From Branchipolynoe longqiensis (lineage: Eukaryota > Annelida > Polychaeta > Phyllodocida > Polynoidae): DNA of 64,000 bases. The position numbers and the translations under genes are program-made. Below the pieces are notes generated by a model. It saw nothing but the letters and a program-made list of their open reading frames with translations, was not told the origin of the DNA and did no database searches. Positions 39,210 through 52,100 of the stretch are shown piece after piece. Position 1 is the first letter of the stretch. The number at the start of each line of letters is the position of its first letter. The DNA lies in contig CM059192.1 of NCBI GenBank assembly GCA_030323885.1, positions 67,406,785-67,470,784 on the forward strand, read 5' to 3'.

Positions 39210-40970
39210 AGAGATGGTGGGGTGAAGGGAGAGATGGTGGGGTGAATGGAGAGATGGTGGTGTGCAGGGAGAGATGGTGGTGTGCAGGGAGAGATGGTGG
39301 TGTGCAGAGAGAGATGGTGGGAGTGATGAAGGGAGGATGTCGGGTGTGAGGAAGAGATGGTCGGGTGGTGAAGGGAGAGATGGTGGTGTGTGGGTGTGAA
39401 GGGAGAGATGATGGTGTGAAGGGAGAGATGGTGGTGTGCAGGGAGAGATGGTGGTGTGCAGGGAAGGAGATGGTGGTGTGAAGGGAGGGCTATGTGGTGT
39501 GAAGGAGAGATATGTTGACAAGTTCAGGGAGAGATGGTGGGTGTGCAGGGAGAGATGGTGGTGTGATGGGAGAGAATGATGTGTGAAGGTGAGAGATGGT
39601 GTGGTGTGCAGGGACGAGGGGGGGAGGGGGGGGGGATGGTGTAGTGTGCAGGCGAGAGATGGTGGGTTGTGAAGGGAGAGATGGTGTGGTGTGAAGGGAG
39701 AGATGGTGGTGTGCAGGGAGAGATGGTGGTGTGCAGGGAGAGATGGTGGTGTGCAGGGAGAGATGGTGGTGTGCAGGGAGAGATGGTGGTGTGAAGGGAG
39801 AGATGGTGGTGTGAAGGGAGAGATGGTGTGGTGTGCAGGGAGAGATGGTGGTGTGCAGGGAGAGATGGTGGTGTGAAGGGAGAGATGGTGGTGTGAAGGG
39901 AGAGATGGTGGGGTGAAGGGAGAGATGGTGGTGTTGCAGGGAGAGATGGTGGTGTTGAGGGGTGTGGTTGGGTTAGGGAGAGATGGTGTGGTGTGAAGGG
40001 AGAGATGGGTGGGTGTGGAGGGAGAGATGGTGGGTGGAGGGAGTGATGGTGTGGTGCAGGGGTGGTGGGTGTTGTGGGGGTGGTGGGTGTGGGGGGTGGT
40101 GGGGGGGGGGTGGAGAGATGGTGGTGTGAAGGAGATGGTGGGGGGTGAAGGTGAGATGGTGGGTGTGGGGAGAGATGGTTGGGTTGCGGGGGGAGATGGT
40201 TGGGGTGTGAAGGGAGAGATGGTGGGGGTGAAGGGGGAGGTGGTGTGGTGCAGGGAGAGAGGTGGGGGGGGGATGGGGTTGTGAAGGGAGGGGATGTTGG
40301 TGTGCGGGGGAGGATGGTGGTGTGAAGGGAGAGGTGTGGTGTGAATGGAGAGATGGTGTGGTTTGTGGGGGGGTGTGGGGTGTGGGGGTTGGTGGGGTGG
40401 GGGGTGTGTGTGAAGGGAGAGATGGTGGTGTGCAGGAAGGATGGTTGGGGGTGTGAAGGGAGAGATGGTGGGTGAAGGGAGAGATGGTGGGTGTGAGGGA
40501 GGAGATGGTGGGGTTGAAGGGAGAGATGGTGGGGTGAAGGGAGAGATGGTGGGGTGCAGGGAGAGATGGTGGGGTGCAGGGAGAGATGGTGGGGTGAAGG
40601 GAGAGATGGTGGGGTGAAGGGAGAGATGGTGGGGTGCAGGGAGAGATGGTGGTGTGAAGGGAGAGATGGTGGGGTGCAGGGAGAGATGGTGCGGTGTGCA
40701 GCGAGAGATGGTGGGTTAAAGGGAGAGATGGTGGGTTAAAGGGAGAGATGGTGGTGTGAAGGGAGAGATGGTGGTGTGAAGGGAGAGATGGTGGGGTTAA
40801 GGGAGAGATGGTGGGGTGAAGGGAGAGATGGTAGGGTGAAGGGAGAGATGGAGGAGTAGGGTGGGGGTGTGGGTAGGAGTGGGGGTGTGAGTGGGGTTGT
40901 GGGCGGGGGTAGGGGGAGGAGTGAGGGGGGGCTGTGTGTGTGGGGGGAGGGGGGGGGGGGGGGGTTGTAC
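39210..40970. repeat. Minisatellite, 20-bp unit, about 80 copies, decaying to poly-G
   Basis: The unit is agagatggtggtgtgaaggg with gtgcaggg variants. Indels are frequent around 39960-40440. The last 100 bp are G/T-rich simple sequence. Open frames here are artefacts. Confidence 0.93.
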
Positions 40971-40979
40971 AGGAGGCTT

Positions 40980-41290
40980 TAGAAGAGTGACATGAACGCC
41001 GGCCCGTGTTTAATTATTCAAGCCAACAACAGTCCACCGCAACTAATTCAGTACGCGAGGTTCGGGCTCGTGCCGTGGTGCAAGGCGAGGCAATGCAATG
41101 CATTAGCGAGCTCCATCCAGCCGCCATCGGTCGGCGAGCGGCCAGTAGGGCCACCTCCTCAACCAGATCGATCACAGTTCACTCCACTCGCAACAGCATT
41201 GTGTCACCAACCAACGGACGCCAGAGCATAGCGCAAACAAAACAAAAACAACAAAACAACAAAAAACTGGAAAAATGTGAATAAATTTGT
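40980..41290. other. Unique GC-moderate block, nature unknown
   Basis: Between the 20-bp array and an A-rich stretch lies about 300 bp of non-repetitive, CpG-containing sequence with two overlapping open frames (79 and 92 codons). It could be a 5' UTR or promoter-proximal segment of gene 2, but there is no domain or clear splice site. Confidence 0.25.
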
Positions 41291-41524
41291 TTTTTAACAG
41301 GAAGAAAAAGATTCCCAACAAATACTGGGGGCGGGGGGGGGGGGGGTTGGTGGAAGCACGAAACAGACACCACAAAACTTAAACCCAACCAATAGTTCTC
41401 GAAAAGCTCCCTACGATCATTCTTTTCATTATTTTGTTATCTTCTTTCTCCCCCCCCCCTCCATTTTGTCATCTTTTCCCCCCTTTTTTTTATTTACCCC
41501 ACTTTCTTCTGTTCACACTGTAGG

Positions 41525-41690
41525 GCCTAACAGTCTGCACAGATGTAAAAGACAAGGAGCCGCATAGACTGGTGGGCGTGAATAGGGTGGCAACATCAGG
41601 GAGCCTAGGTGATGTAATGGATGGGGCGCTAGCCCCGGAATGGTTGTGGGTTCGATCCCCAATAACCGATGTTTACTTTTTGTGCTGGGG
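41525..41690 (+). repeat. SINE C copy, diverged
   Basis: agtctgcacagatgtaaaag, ggagcctaggtgatgtaatg and gtgggttcgatccccaat. Its first 45 bp can be read as a small exon between AG and GT, but the match to SINE C argues against that. Confidence 0.65.
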
Positions 41691-42006
41691 GGTTGTTAAA
41701 CAGACACATAAACAAAGGATGTGGGTTCGAATCCTGCAATGTTTCCCAATTGCACCCCCACCCCCTTCCACCCCCACACGACAATACCTGTTTTTCTTTC
41801 TTCCAAGGGGGTTCGTTCACTAAAATAGTTTTAACCATAACACAAGGAAGCCACACGAAGCACTTCTTCTTTTTTTTTTTATCAAATCTGGGCCAAAGTA
41901 TAAGATTTGATCTGGATCAAATTCTACGAACATAATAAGTTCATATTCATCAGGTATATTAGTACACAATTACCCTAACCTTGACACTGAAGAAAATATA
42001 TATATA

Positions 42007-42080
42007 CAGTATAACCCCGTTAAACCAAACTTGAAGGGACCCTATAAATTTGTTTGGATCAACCGGTGTCTATTATAAAT
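42007..42080. mobile_element. Tigger-like MITE fragment
   Basis: cagtataaccccgttaaacc followed by aaacttgaagggaccc is the same terminus as at 49389. No right terminus is visible. Confidence 0.55.
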
Positions 42081-42094
42081 TGATTCTGATAATT

Positions 42095-42710
42095 AGTGGG
42101 GTAACACGCAAGTTTATAACTTGTCGCTTCCTAGCCAGGTGCTCAGCATTATTAGGATAGGCTGATGACTGGTTGGCTCAATGTCAGGATAGTGTGACTG
42201 AGTGGGATATCGTTTGTTTTGTTTGTTTGTTGTTGTTTTACGTCCTAGCAACATCTAAGGTCATATCAGGACGGGTACCGACTTGTGACAGTGCGCACTC
42301 ATGGTGTCTTTATAGTGCTGCCCCACTGGGCGACTAGGCCGCCAGCACCATGACCTGATCTCCCACTCAGTCACATTATCCTGACACTGAGCCAACCAGT
42401 CCTTGCCCTATCCTAAGAATGCCAAGCGTCAGGGTAGAAAACGACAGGTATAAATGTTTAAGTCTTTGGTTTGACTCGACCAGGGTTCGAACCCACGAAC
42501 CCATGGGTTCGGATCCCCCGATCTCCCAAAACAGGAGACGGACGCTCAACTCATTTGGCCATCCCGTCTGGTCGAGTGGGATATCAGGCCATGGTGCTAG
42601 TGGTCTGGTCTCACAGTGGGTCAGCACTATACAGTCGCCATGAGTCCACACTGTCACAAGTCGGCACCCGTCCTGATATGACCTTAGATGATGCCAGGAC
42701 GTTAGTTATA
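42095..42710 (+). repeat. SINE A copy split by a second SINE A
   Basis: The left part (42095-42211) and right part (42586-42710) continue the same family consensus. They are separated by a complete reversed SINE A at 42212-42573 flanked by the 12-bp duplication gagtgggatatc. Confidence 0.88.
42212..42573 (-). repeat. Complete SINE A with 12-bp target duplication
   Basis: The duplication gagtgggatatc at 42200-42211 and 42574-42585 fixes both ends: 362 bp. Read on the - strand it starts gaccagacgggatggccaaa (tRNA-like A box), has ggttcgaaccctggtcgag (B box), and ends in a (CAAA)n tail. This is the best copy for defining the family. Confidence 0.92.
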
Positions 42711-43467
42711 CCTTAGTTATACCATTGCTGAATAAAATGATCATTTACCAAAACAAACCAAATTTAAATCATCAAATCCTAAATGCCGCTCAATCAAAGC
42801 CGATGTTGTGAGTGCCCACTTTTTGCAGCTCATGACACATGCCTCATCAACAAGGTGCGGGTCGGTCTGTTCGGACACCTCACCGTGTCATCTCACCACA
42901 TCGGGGCATGCGCGCGTGTGTCCATGTTCCCTACGGGTCGCCCGCACTTCACGCACATCACGCACACCGATCTAAACAAGCGCGCCCATCACCAAAACAT
43001 CACGGATTTTGGAAATGAAAGACAAGTTAAAAGTGTGCGTAATATCGTGTATCTAAAAAAAAAAGAACGAAGGAACCTCGCTGGATTTATTTATTGTGTT
43101 AAGTCTATGCGATGACGACCACTGGCGAAGCAGGTAAGTGAAAGCGGATCGAACCCACGACCTCACACACATGACTTTGACGCACTTCCACTAGATAATC
43201 ATGTCTGGTCAAACTGAAACAGGACCATTGTGGGAAAAGAAAACTCAACTAATGTTGTCCATGTGTTTCTAAAATTGGGTGTGGTTTCTTTTTGTAAAGA
43301 AATTCATTCTTGTTAAAAAAAAATCTTTTTGTGTATATATTTTTGTTAAGAAGATATAAAGGGATAATATTTCCCCCAATATAGTCTTACCCCCTGCGGG
43401 GTATATTATATCGCCATGAAACCTTTCACCAGAATAATGTTGCAGCCTCACTACTGTAGTGCTCAGG

Positions 43468-43778
43468 CAAGGTTGGTTGGTTTTGGGAGTTTTACGCCCT
43501 GGCAACATCTAAGGTCATATCAGGATGGGTACCGACTTCTAACAGTGCACACTCATGGTTACTTTATAGTGCTGCCCCACTGGGAAATCAGGTCACCATG
43601 ACCTGATATCCCACCAGTCACATTATCCTGACACTGAGCTAACCAGTCCTTGACCTATCCTATTAATGTAGGGTGCCAAGCTAGGAAGTGACAAGTATCA
43701 ATTTTGTAAGTTATCTGTTTGACTCGACCAGGATTCGAACTCCGGATATCCCACACGGAAGGCCTGCGCTCTATAAGG
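43468..43778 (-). repeat. SINE A copy
   Basis: Reversed: gggagttttacgccctggca, agtgctgccccactggga, gactcgaccaggattcgaac. A SINE C fragment follows at 43785-43890. Confidence 0.8.
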
Positions 43779-43784
43779 TAATGA

Positions 43785-43890
43785 CATCAGGCAGCCTATG
43801 TGCTGTAATGGTTAGTACACTGACCCGGAATGCAAGAAATGTGTGTTCGATTCCTGCTCCAGGAGAAATATTTCCCTTCACCTCCAACGA
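43785..43890 (+). repeat. SINE C fragment
   Basis: gcagcctatgtgctgtaatg, gttagtacactgacccgg and gtgttcgattcctgctcc match the tRNA-like core of 27925-28245. Confidence 0.65.
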
Positions 43891-43955
43891 CACTACTAGA
43901 AGATTTCCTATATAAATCCCATTCTAAATTACAGTAGCGTTGTGCCTCGCGTTCA

Positions 43956-44386
43956 AGCCCCAGTCACATCTACCCGGATCAGAGGCCGGACGAGCCACGG
44001 ACCGTCATCCGGGGTGGTCCGTGTCGATCCGGGGTGATCCGTGACTCGTCCGTGGCTCATCCGTAGTGGCTGGCGTGATCCGTGGCTGGTCCGGGGTTCG
44101 CCCTGGATGTTTTAAAGTGATTAAAACATCCGGCGCGGTCCGGGCCATCCGGGTTCGATCCGGACCACGCCCGGACAGCCCGGACAGGCCCCGGTTCACA
44201 CCCGGACTACCTGGACCACCCCAAGACCACCCCCGGACCGCATCAGCCGGGTAGGTGTGACCGCGAGGCAAAAAAACGATGAAAATAGCAATTTTATCCG
44301 GGACTTTCCGGGACAGTCCCTGCAATTGGTCCGGGGGTGGTCCGGCTCAAAATCCGAGGCTCGTCTGGGTAGGTGTGACTGGGGCT
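43956..44386. mobile_element. Foldback with CCGGAC word interior, before gene 2 exon 1
   Basis: Left agccccagtcacatctaccc and right gggtaggtgtgactggggct are inverted over about 25 bp. The flank is CA at left and TA at right. Inside, ccggac / gtccgg words run in both orientations. It ends 48 bp before the exon at 44435. Confidence 0.8.
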
Positions 44387-44434
44387 TACTCAATCATAAT
44401 CAATCATTAAACTTTTTTTTCAACTGTGGCACAG

Positions 44435-44555
44435 GGGAGGCGAGTGCAGACACTGAGGAGTTCTCCTGGAAGGGGATGTGGTATGAGTTCACAGCCACCA
44501 CCACGTTCCATGGGATCCACTACATCACAGAGGCCACGCCCTACATACTCAGAAG
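44435..44555 (+). CDS. Gene 2 exon: cytoplasmic N-terminus with HG motif
   Basis: Acceptor ggcacag, donor gtagga. It reads EASADTEEFSWKGMWYEFTA and then TTTFHGIHYITEA. T-x-F-H-G-x-x-Y-I matches the conserved region before TM1 of DEG/ENaC channels, where the His-Gly pair is needed for gating. It starts with two bases of a split codon, so an upstream coding exon exists. Confidence 0.85.
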
Positions 44556-47500
44556 GTAGGAGGCCCAGGGATCCAAACTATACGGATCCAACATGTTTGG
44601 TTTGGTTTGGTTCACTGGCGTTTAACTCCGAGCAATAGTTAAGGTTTCATCAGAATGTGTAAAGACTTGTGAGAGTGTAGACTGATGGCGACCTTGTACT
44701 AGTTATAGTGCTATCTCACTTGGGTACCGTGCTGCATGTATTATGCAGGACCCAATATCTCAGTCAGTCAGTCAGAATATCGTAATATTGAGCCAACCAC
44801 TGCCTGCTCCTATCCTAGTCAAGCGGAACACCAGGTAACCAGGTAACATAACAAGTATTAATGTAATAAATCTTTTGTTTTACCCTCGGGTGGAGATCGA
44901 TCCCACGACCTCCCTAAAGGCCCTGCCACACTATGACGTTTCTCACCAGTGTGCCGGCAATGCGCAAAAGATTTGCAACCCGTCGACACACGTCCAACTC
45001 TTTGGCGTTTTGGGAGAAAGTTTGACGGGGCACACCGTGTTAGTAGCGTGCTATGAGCGCGCAGCCAACGGGGTTCGACGTGCGGCGGAACAAAGTGTCA
45101 ACGTCCCACCAGCGGGTTCCCAGCGTGCCATGAGCGTGTTATTGGTGCATTGTCGGTGCGCCACTGGCGCGCCGACGGCATGGGGGTAGCGCGTCATTAA
45201 AGGTTCGCAGAACTCCGGGTAACGTTAGGCGTGCGGCAGACGTGCCAGCAACACGTCAAGATGTGCCAGCAACATGTCAAGACGCGCCAGCAACACGTCC
45301 AACGCGTCGAGAAACGCTGGAGCAATGCCAATAGCGTGCCCACTACTCGTCGGCAGGACGTTACCGACGCGCCGACGGTACGGTCGCATTTTGGCAAAAA
45401 AAATGCCAACGTTAACCGACATTGATCAACGTTATGCCAGCGTTCCGCCAACGGGTATCGACATGTTGGTAACGCGTCCGTAACACCCCCTCCAACCTGC
45501 CGGTGCGCGTCGGGGTGCGTCGAAAGTTTTGTGCAAGCACAAAACGATCGGCGCATACCGACGCGCGCCGACGGTCGCCGACGTGTTGATTCACACGCTG
45601 CTATCCCTCAACGTGTACCGACACGCCAGTAACGCGCAGGTAACGCGCCAGTAATGTGTCCCCACGTTTCGACCAAAAAGGCAACATGTCGATGTGCGTT
45701 GGTGGGAAACGTTGTAGTGTGACAGGGCCTTTACAAACAGAAAGTCAGCATTCCACCCACCCCATCAAGATGTATATTTGCTTGGAAAATAATAATGTGA
45801 TTAAATAAAGGAACATTATATATTCTGTAACAGATATGGATTAATCCAAGTTGTGACTTAAACGAGGGAGAGAGAGGATAAAGGGACAGCGACAGGGAGA
45901 GACATAGACAAGAGATAGAGAGACAGGAAGAAGTGAGAACGAGAAACGGAGAGACACAGACAGGGAGAGACAGAAAGAGAGGGAGAGCGTGAGGGATTGG
46001 GAGAAGGAGAGGATATATTGTCCAATTACTTGTCTACCATGACCCGCTACCTTTGCGTGGATAATTTTTTTAATTGTGTCTATTCAAGTTGCATAGTCCG
46101 ATGGTTTTGAATTTCTGTATTTTTTCTGAGATAAATATATTAGATCAATCATTGATATTTACTTTACATTAGTTCAAATTTACTTTTATTTTAAATGGTA
46201 AACTTTTGAGATATTTTGATTGCAAACATGGAAAATTAGTTTTGGCAAGCATGCCAAAACTCTACCATTGACTTCTGCAGTAACATGTTCTGTTAAATTG
46301 ACTCAGTATTGCCTTCTACGCAGAAACAAATGCTTAATAAGTGCATCAGTATCTAAGTTAGATATGTAAAATCAAATCTAGATAAATGGTTTGGTTTTGA
46401 AAATTTGATATTTCATTGGACTATGCAGCTTTAATATACTAGAAAAGGGAAGTGAGCGCTTTCTATGGCCGCCATCTTGCATTCTGTCTCAATTTCTTAA
46501 CTTTACACTAATATAGATGCACACTGTACACTGGAACCACCACATCCACAGTTAATTCCTACTGAAGCAGTTTTTGTTCGGATTTAAACAGAGTTGTCAT
46601 CGTCTTTTGTGTTCTGCTCTACATGCAGACCAATGTTGTTCTCACATAGCAGGTGTCCTGCCATTGGTGAGGCAGTCAAATGAGACAAAGTTTGCACATT
46701 GAACAACTGTTCACATATGGCAGAGGCTCGCTAATCTCAAGGGTATCTGAAAACACCCGTCCTGATACCGACCCCCCCGCCCCCCCAAGGGGGAGGCTAA
46801 GGACTAACATGTGTACTTATATACATACACAATACCCAGACTCATAGAGGTGGAACATGAAATCACCAAAATCTAGCAAACGGAAACGGAAATAGCCCTA
46901 TATGAGGCCGACATTTATATACTCATGTTGAATAATCAAAATCCAGCAAATGGAAATGGAAATCGCTTGTCGAACTTCGCTACGCAGGAAACAGGGCGGA
47001 CAACAGCGATTGGTTAATAATATACTTGTGTTGATAAATAAATAAATAAATAAATAATTCTCCGAGCATTTAGCAAGGGTCGGTCCTAAGCATTGCTTAT
47101 TCAATGATGTTGCCAGGACATAAAACTGCAACAACCAACCATCTGAAAACAGATACGCCTACTACATGTAGCACTAGACAATTAGCGAAGTACAATATGT
47201 AGTAACTACTTAAAGTTTAAATTAACGTACCGTGTTGTCATCTTCCTTGCAAAGTATTTCATTTCAAGTTTCACACTGTTTATCTGTTTGTTTCAAACAT
47301 AGCTGGCTTCTGTCCTTTACATCGACATCATCAGAATACATAGCCTAAGAACCAGGTGTATGCTTGGTGAACTGCTTAGAGTTTGTCACATTTATGAAGT
47401 GACATGTAGTTATCCTTGTTCTTGGATAACCTGAAGGGTCTACAGCGAGGAAAGGAGGAACAATGGGTGACCACTGTCCCATATTGAGCATACCCTTGCA

Positions 47501-49066
47501 GGATAAGTTTCCCATTATTTAAGTACTGATATTGTGGGATTTAAACAGAAATTGATGTAGATAACTTTCAAATATATTTCAAGCACTTTAATCTGTGCAA
47601 AAGATACATAAATGTGTGACTATGTCTGAACAAGAAACTACTAAAAAAAATATATGGACATATTCGACTGGTGGAACCTTTCCGTAATTTGAGCCAATCA
47701 GAGCTGTTCTTTTCAATTGCAAATTGCTGCCCCCTATGGTAAGTAAGACCATAAAGAGTTGACATGTATATAATCACTAATATGAATAAGCAATGCTTAG
47801 GACCTACCCCCGCTAAATGCTCAGAGAATTATTGATTTATTTATCAACATGAGTATATTATTAACCAATCGCTGTCATCCACCCTGCTTGCTGCATAGTG
47901 AAGTTCAACAAGCTATTTCCATTTCCCTTTGTTGGATTTAGGTTATTATGCTATTCAACACGAGTATACAAATGGCGACCCCCATACAGCTGTTTCCATT
48001 TGCGGTTGCTGGATTTTGGTGAATCCATTTTCTACGTCTATGAGTACTGGTATTGTTTATGTATATATGTACACGTGTTAGTCCTTAGCCTCCCCCTTAG
48101 GGGGGTCAGAATAATTTCATATTTTGTAGGCCTTACAAAATTAATTTCTTACCTGAAGAGGCGCCACAAGGCCTTAAAGTTGGTTGCTGATTAGTTGTAC
48201 GAACCTTGTATTCTCTAAAACCGCTGTGTTGTGTTGTCGACAGACTGATTTGGCTGCTAATTGTGACCGGGGTTTCTGGCTGCTTCGCCGCCGTCATCTG
48301 GAACAGAGCCGAGAAGTTCATAAGTCACGACAAGAACGTGAACGTTGACATCATCTACAACGAGAGCATCCTCTTTCCGTCAGTCACAATCTGCAACCAG
48401 AACTATGTCAAGTAAGTACAGATTTGCATATAAGCCCCAGTCACACTACACTTGCGACCACCTGGCGTCCACTTTGGACAAAAGAACCCACAATCTTGTG
48501 AGCTTCTTTCAACTAAAGCAATGATCGCTGACCTCCTTGCGACCAGCTTGGTCACAAGGAGGGTTTTTTTTTGTATTGTAGTAGCTGCAACCTCCTTCTG
48601 ACCACTGAGGACCACTTTACGATCATCTTGCGACCTCTTTACCACCTTTTTTGTGGTCGCAAAGTGGTCACAGGCAATAGTGTGATTGGGGTATGAGAGC
48701 TGCATAATGCAATGAAAGAATCAAATTTTCTATTCAAAAACAAACAAACAAAATATATATTTATAGATATATATATATATATAAATAACTGCGTACATAT
48801 GAGAGAAGACAAAGATAGTGGTTGAGTAGTTTTTAATCTCTGGCAAGGATTATAGGCCCTTGCCCAGTTAATAAAAGTACAGAAATCCTCCGGTGCGACT
48901 GACACTTGTTGACACCAGATGGAGGGGAGGTGGGCACAGGTGGCGCCACCGGTCAAGTGCAGAGTCTTCAGGAGAATAACAATGGTATGAAGTAATATAA
49001 TAATATAATATTAATAAAGGAAAAAAGTCCCTTCGTATTGTTATACTCGCATAATATGTTATGCAC

Positions 49067-49113
<47 letters not shown>

Positions 49114-52100
49114 GTAAATACTTATTTGGATTTGCTTCTACATATCCAACTTAGGTGGGCTTATTAAACATTTACTGCACTGGGGCAGTAATGTGCTATA
49201 CTGTTGCGGTCCAAAATGGGTAAATAAAGCGTAGATCTAGTATTTCAGTGTGCATGCTACAAAATTAATCCTGCATGGTTTTTTCTATAAATTCAAAGTT
49301 AGCCATTTAAAATAAGAGTTATTCCAAGCGTAATGTATGTAATGTAATCGAGTAATGTTAGTAATAAGACAGATTATGACGATCAACCTAATACAGTATA
49401 ACCCCGTTAAACCAAACTTGAAGGGACTCTAGAAATTTGTTTGGATTGACCGATCATTGGTTTAACCGAGCTTTGGCTTCAACTTTGACTTGGCTTTCGC
49501 AAAAACGTGGGTCCATTATGAATGTAATATACAATGTATGTGGACACTTTGATGATTAGTTGTTTATGTATATACAGTATAACCCTGTTAAACCAAGATT
49601 GGTTAAACCAAATGATCGGATAATCCAAACTTATTTCGGCGGCCTGGCAAAATACTACCATTTATCATATAAAAAAAAGTCTCAGATAACCTTATAACCA
49701 CATGAAAGTTTGGTTTAACTGTATCCGAAGTGGCCTGGGGCCCAACAATTTTGTTTGGATTAACCGATACTTTGGATTAACCGACTTTGGTTTAACCAAC
49801 TTTTTTATACGATAAATGGTAGTATTTTGCCAGGCCGCCGAAAAAAAGTATGGATTAACCGAGCGTTTGGTTTAACCGAACTTGGTTTAATAGGGTTGTA
49901 CTGTATATTTATCTAAAAGATATGATAGAAGCTCAAAAACATCGGATTATGCAACTTTACATTGCCATCAATTTGCATTAAATTTGCATGTAACCCTCCA
50001 ATTAGACAATAATAAACATATGTTAACCTGTAATAAAGTTAATTCAATAACTTTATTCTGGAATATGACATGCATATAAATGACTAGAATATAATCGATG
50101 GAAACTCGAACGATGTAACATTTTTGTGACGACATGCATATTGTATCAATATTCGTGATACATTGTAACATTGAAACATTGTAAATTCCCAAATAGAGGA
50201 TTTCAACCTCCAACTTGCCGTCTGATGACACTGACAAGCATTAATGTAGGAAGCAGTTCATTATGCATTCTCCGCGGAAAATGTTTATTTAGCTATGCCT
50301 ACTTACACATAATAAAACTTCTTTTTTTCTGATCAGCATTTTGTTAGCAGGGATGTGGGGGCGTCAAAGCATTGAAACAAACAAATGCACGGTAATTATT
50401 TTAGAGTGTCCTATTTTATTTGTATTCAGAAAAAGAATTTCACATAAGAAAATATACCCTGCAATTGCAAATAAATGGACTGTTTGACCTTCAAACCGTT
50501 TCTTTTTAATCATTCAAGGTTGTTTAAGCAAATACATGAAATAAAGTGTCAGTATTTGTATTTCTGAACACTTTCCCAATGGTTATACCCTGCCATGTTG
50601 GACCAGAATGGAAAGATAATATTTGCCTAATCTCTCAAGCCAATATCTGAATATCATAATCATGCATTTACAACAACAAAATCACGCAAAAATACATAAG
50701 TATATTTTGTTTTAAATGTGCTTCACGTATGACAGCTGAGGCTTTAGGAAAACATTATTTTTCATTCTGCTTATTTTCTGCTTTTCAGAATACTCAAACT
50801 AGCAACCGATGCTTTATATTGTACTTTCAGAATGACAGAGACTTATGAACAAGGTACTTATAATGTCATATCAGCCTACTTCTCCGACAATGGACGCCGA
50901 ATACGAGACGCCGACGGTGAGTAGTGATAAATAAGGCTTTTCTATGGGTGCTACCATCTGGCTGGATTTCCATGTACTATATATAGTGTTTAACTGATCA
51001 GCTAATTAGCAGTTTTAACATATGTTGCTTACATAAATATTGATCATGGCTTCATGAATGATAAGATCCTAGAAATAGCTCATACAATGTGCATACATAG
51101 AATTCTACATGTTGCGCAGCAATATGGGTAATTCAACAACGTAGGACACGAATTGGGATATAGTGGTAGTTTATTTAGATTTGTCTTTGTTGATGTTATT
51201 CTTGGTTACAGTCTTCGGATGTCAATCTGGTCAAGTGTCTGTTGTTTATCTTTGTACTGCGCGCTCAGCCCTGTCTGATATTAGATGGGTGGGTGGGATG
51301 GCTGAAAAAGGGGGGAAAAGCTTCAGTGGCCACGCGGCAGGTTTGGGCTCAGTATGCTTTTCTGTGTGGCGACAAATGATGAAATGTTTAATAAGTGCCC
51401 CAGTATCTAAGTTACATATGTAGAATCAAACCATGATAATTGTTTTTGTTTTGAAAATCTGATGTTTTCATCGGACTATGCAGCATTAAGTGCGTGCCCC
51501 GTTACGTAACTAAGGTGAACCTCCTCCATTGTTATCCCCTTCGACTGTCAGAGGTGTGTCGTCATCGGTACATAGGGGAGTTCGGCGCCAGGCTCAAGAA
51601 GGTGCAGCCAGGAGTGGAGATCTTCATATTCGCAGAACTGATCCTCGACTCTTGTAGGCGGCTTTGCTCAGACCTCATCCAGGTATTTAACCGTGTTTGA
51701 AGATTTAAGCCGTGTTTACACGGGCAATTGTAAAGCAAATTAGACAAAGCGATTTATATGATGCGAAGTAGTGGCGCGTTTACACATGGAGCGGTTTAAG
51801 GCGGAAATCGATATCTGCGCATGAGCAAGTCCAGACTAACCAGCGCCAGTTTCAGTTAGTCGACGTCGCCACGAGAGAGTGTGGGTTCGATCTAGATATG
51901 TATGGACTGAATCATATTGTTTTGGAACAATCAAAACTTCTGCTGTATAGTGAAAACCTAAAAATAAATTATGAAAAAAATATCTGTGCGCAGCTAGCAG
52001 TTTCATAGAATAAATTCTATAATATGCGCTTTTGTTCGACCGGGAAATCAACAAACTCAGGTCTCGACTGCGCATGCGTGTGACGTGCTTAAGCTAATCC

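Larger units (their letters stand above)
48692..49960. mobile_element. 350-bp MITE family copy, disrupted by other repeats
   Basis: The left terminus gagctgcataatgcaatg and right terminus catcggattatgcaactttac enclose a terminal-module remnant (48800-49095), the family body (49120-49385) and a Tigger-like element (49389-49911). This suggests at least two later insertions. Confidence 0.6.

Noticed and set aside
38451..39521. Long open frames across the assembly gap
   Set aside because: They run through 500 N and low-complexity repeats and have no meaning as genes.
41524..41566. Possible 43-bp exon between AG and GT in the gene 2 upstream region
   Set aside because: The phases do not match the exon at 44435, and the sequence aligns with SINE C.
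42783..43115. 110-residue + strand open frame
   Set aside because: No domain, mixed composition and a poly-A-coded Lys run. No splice phase ties it to gene 2.
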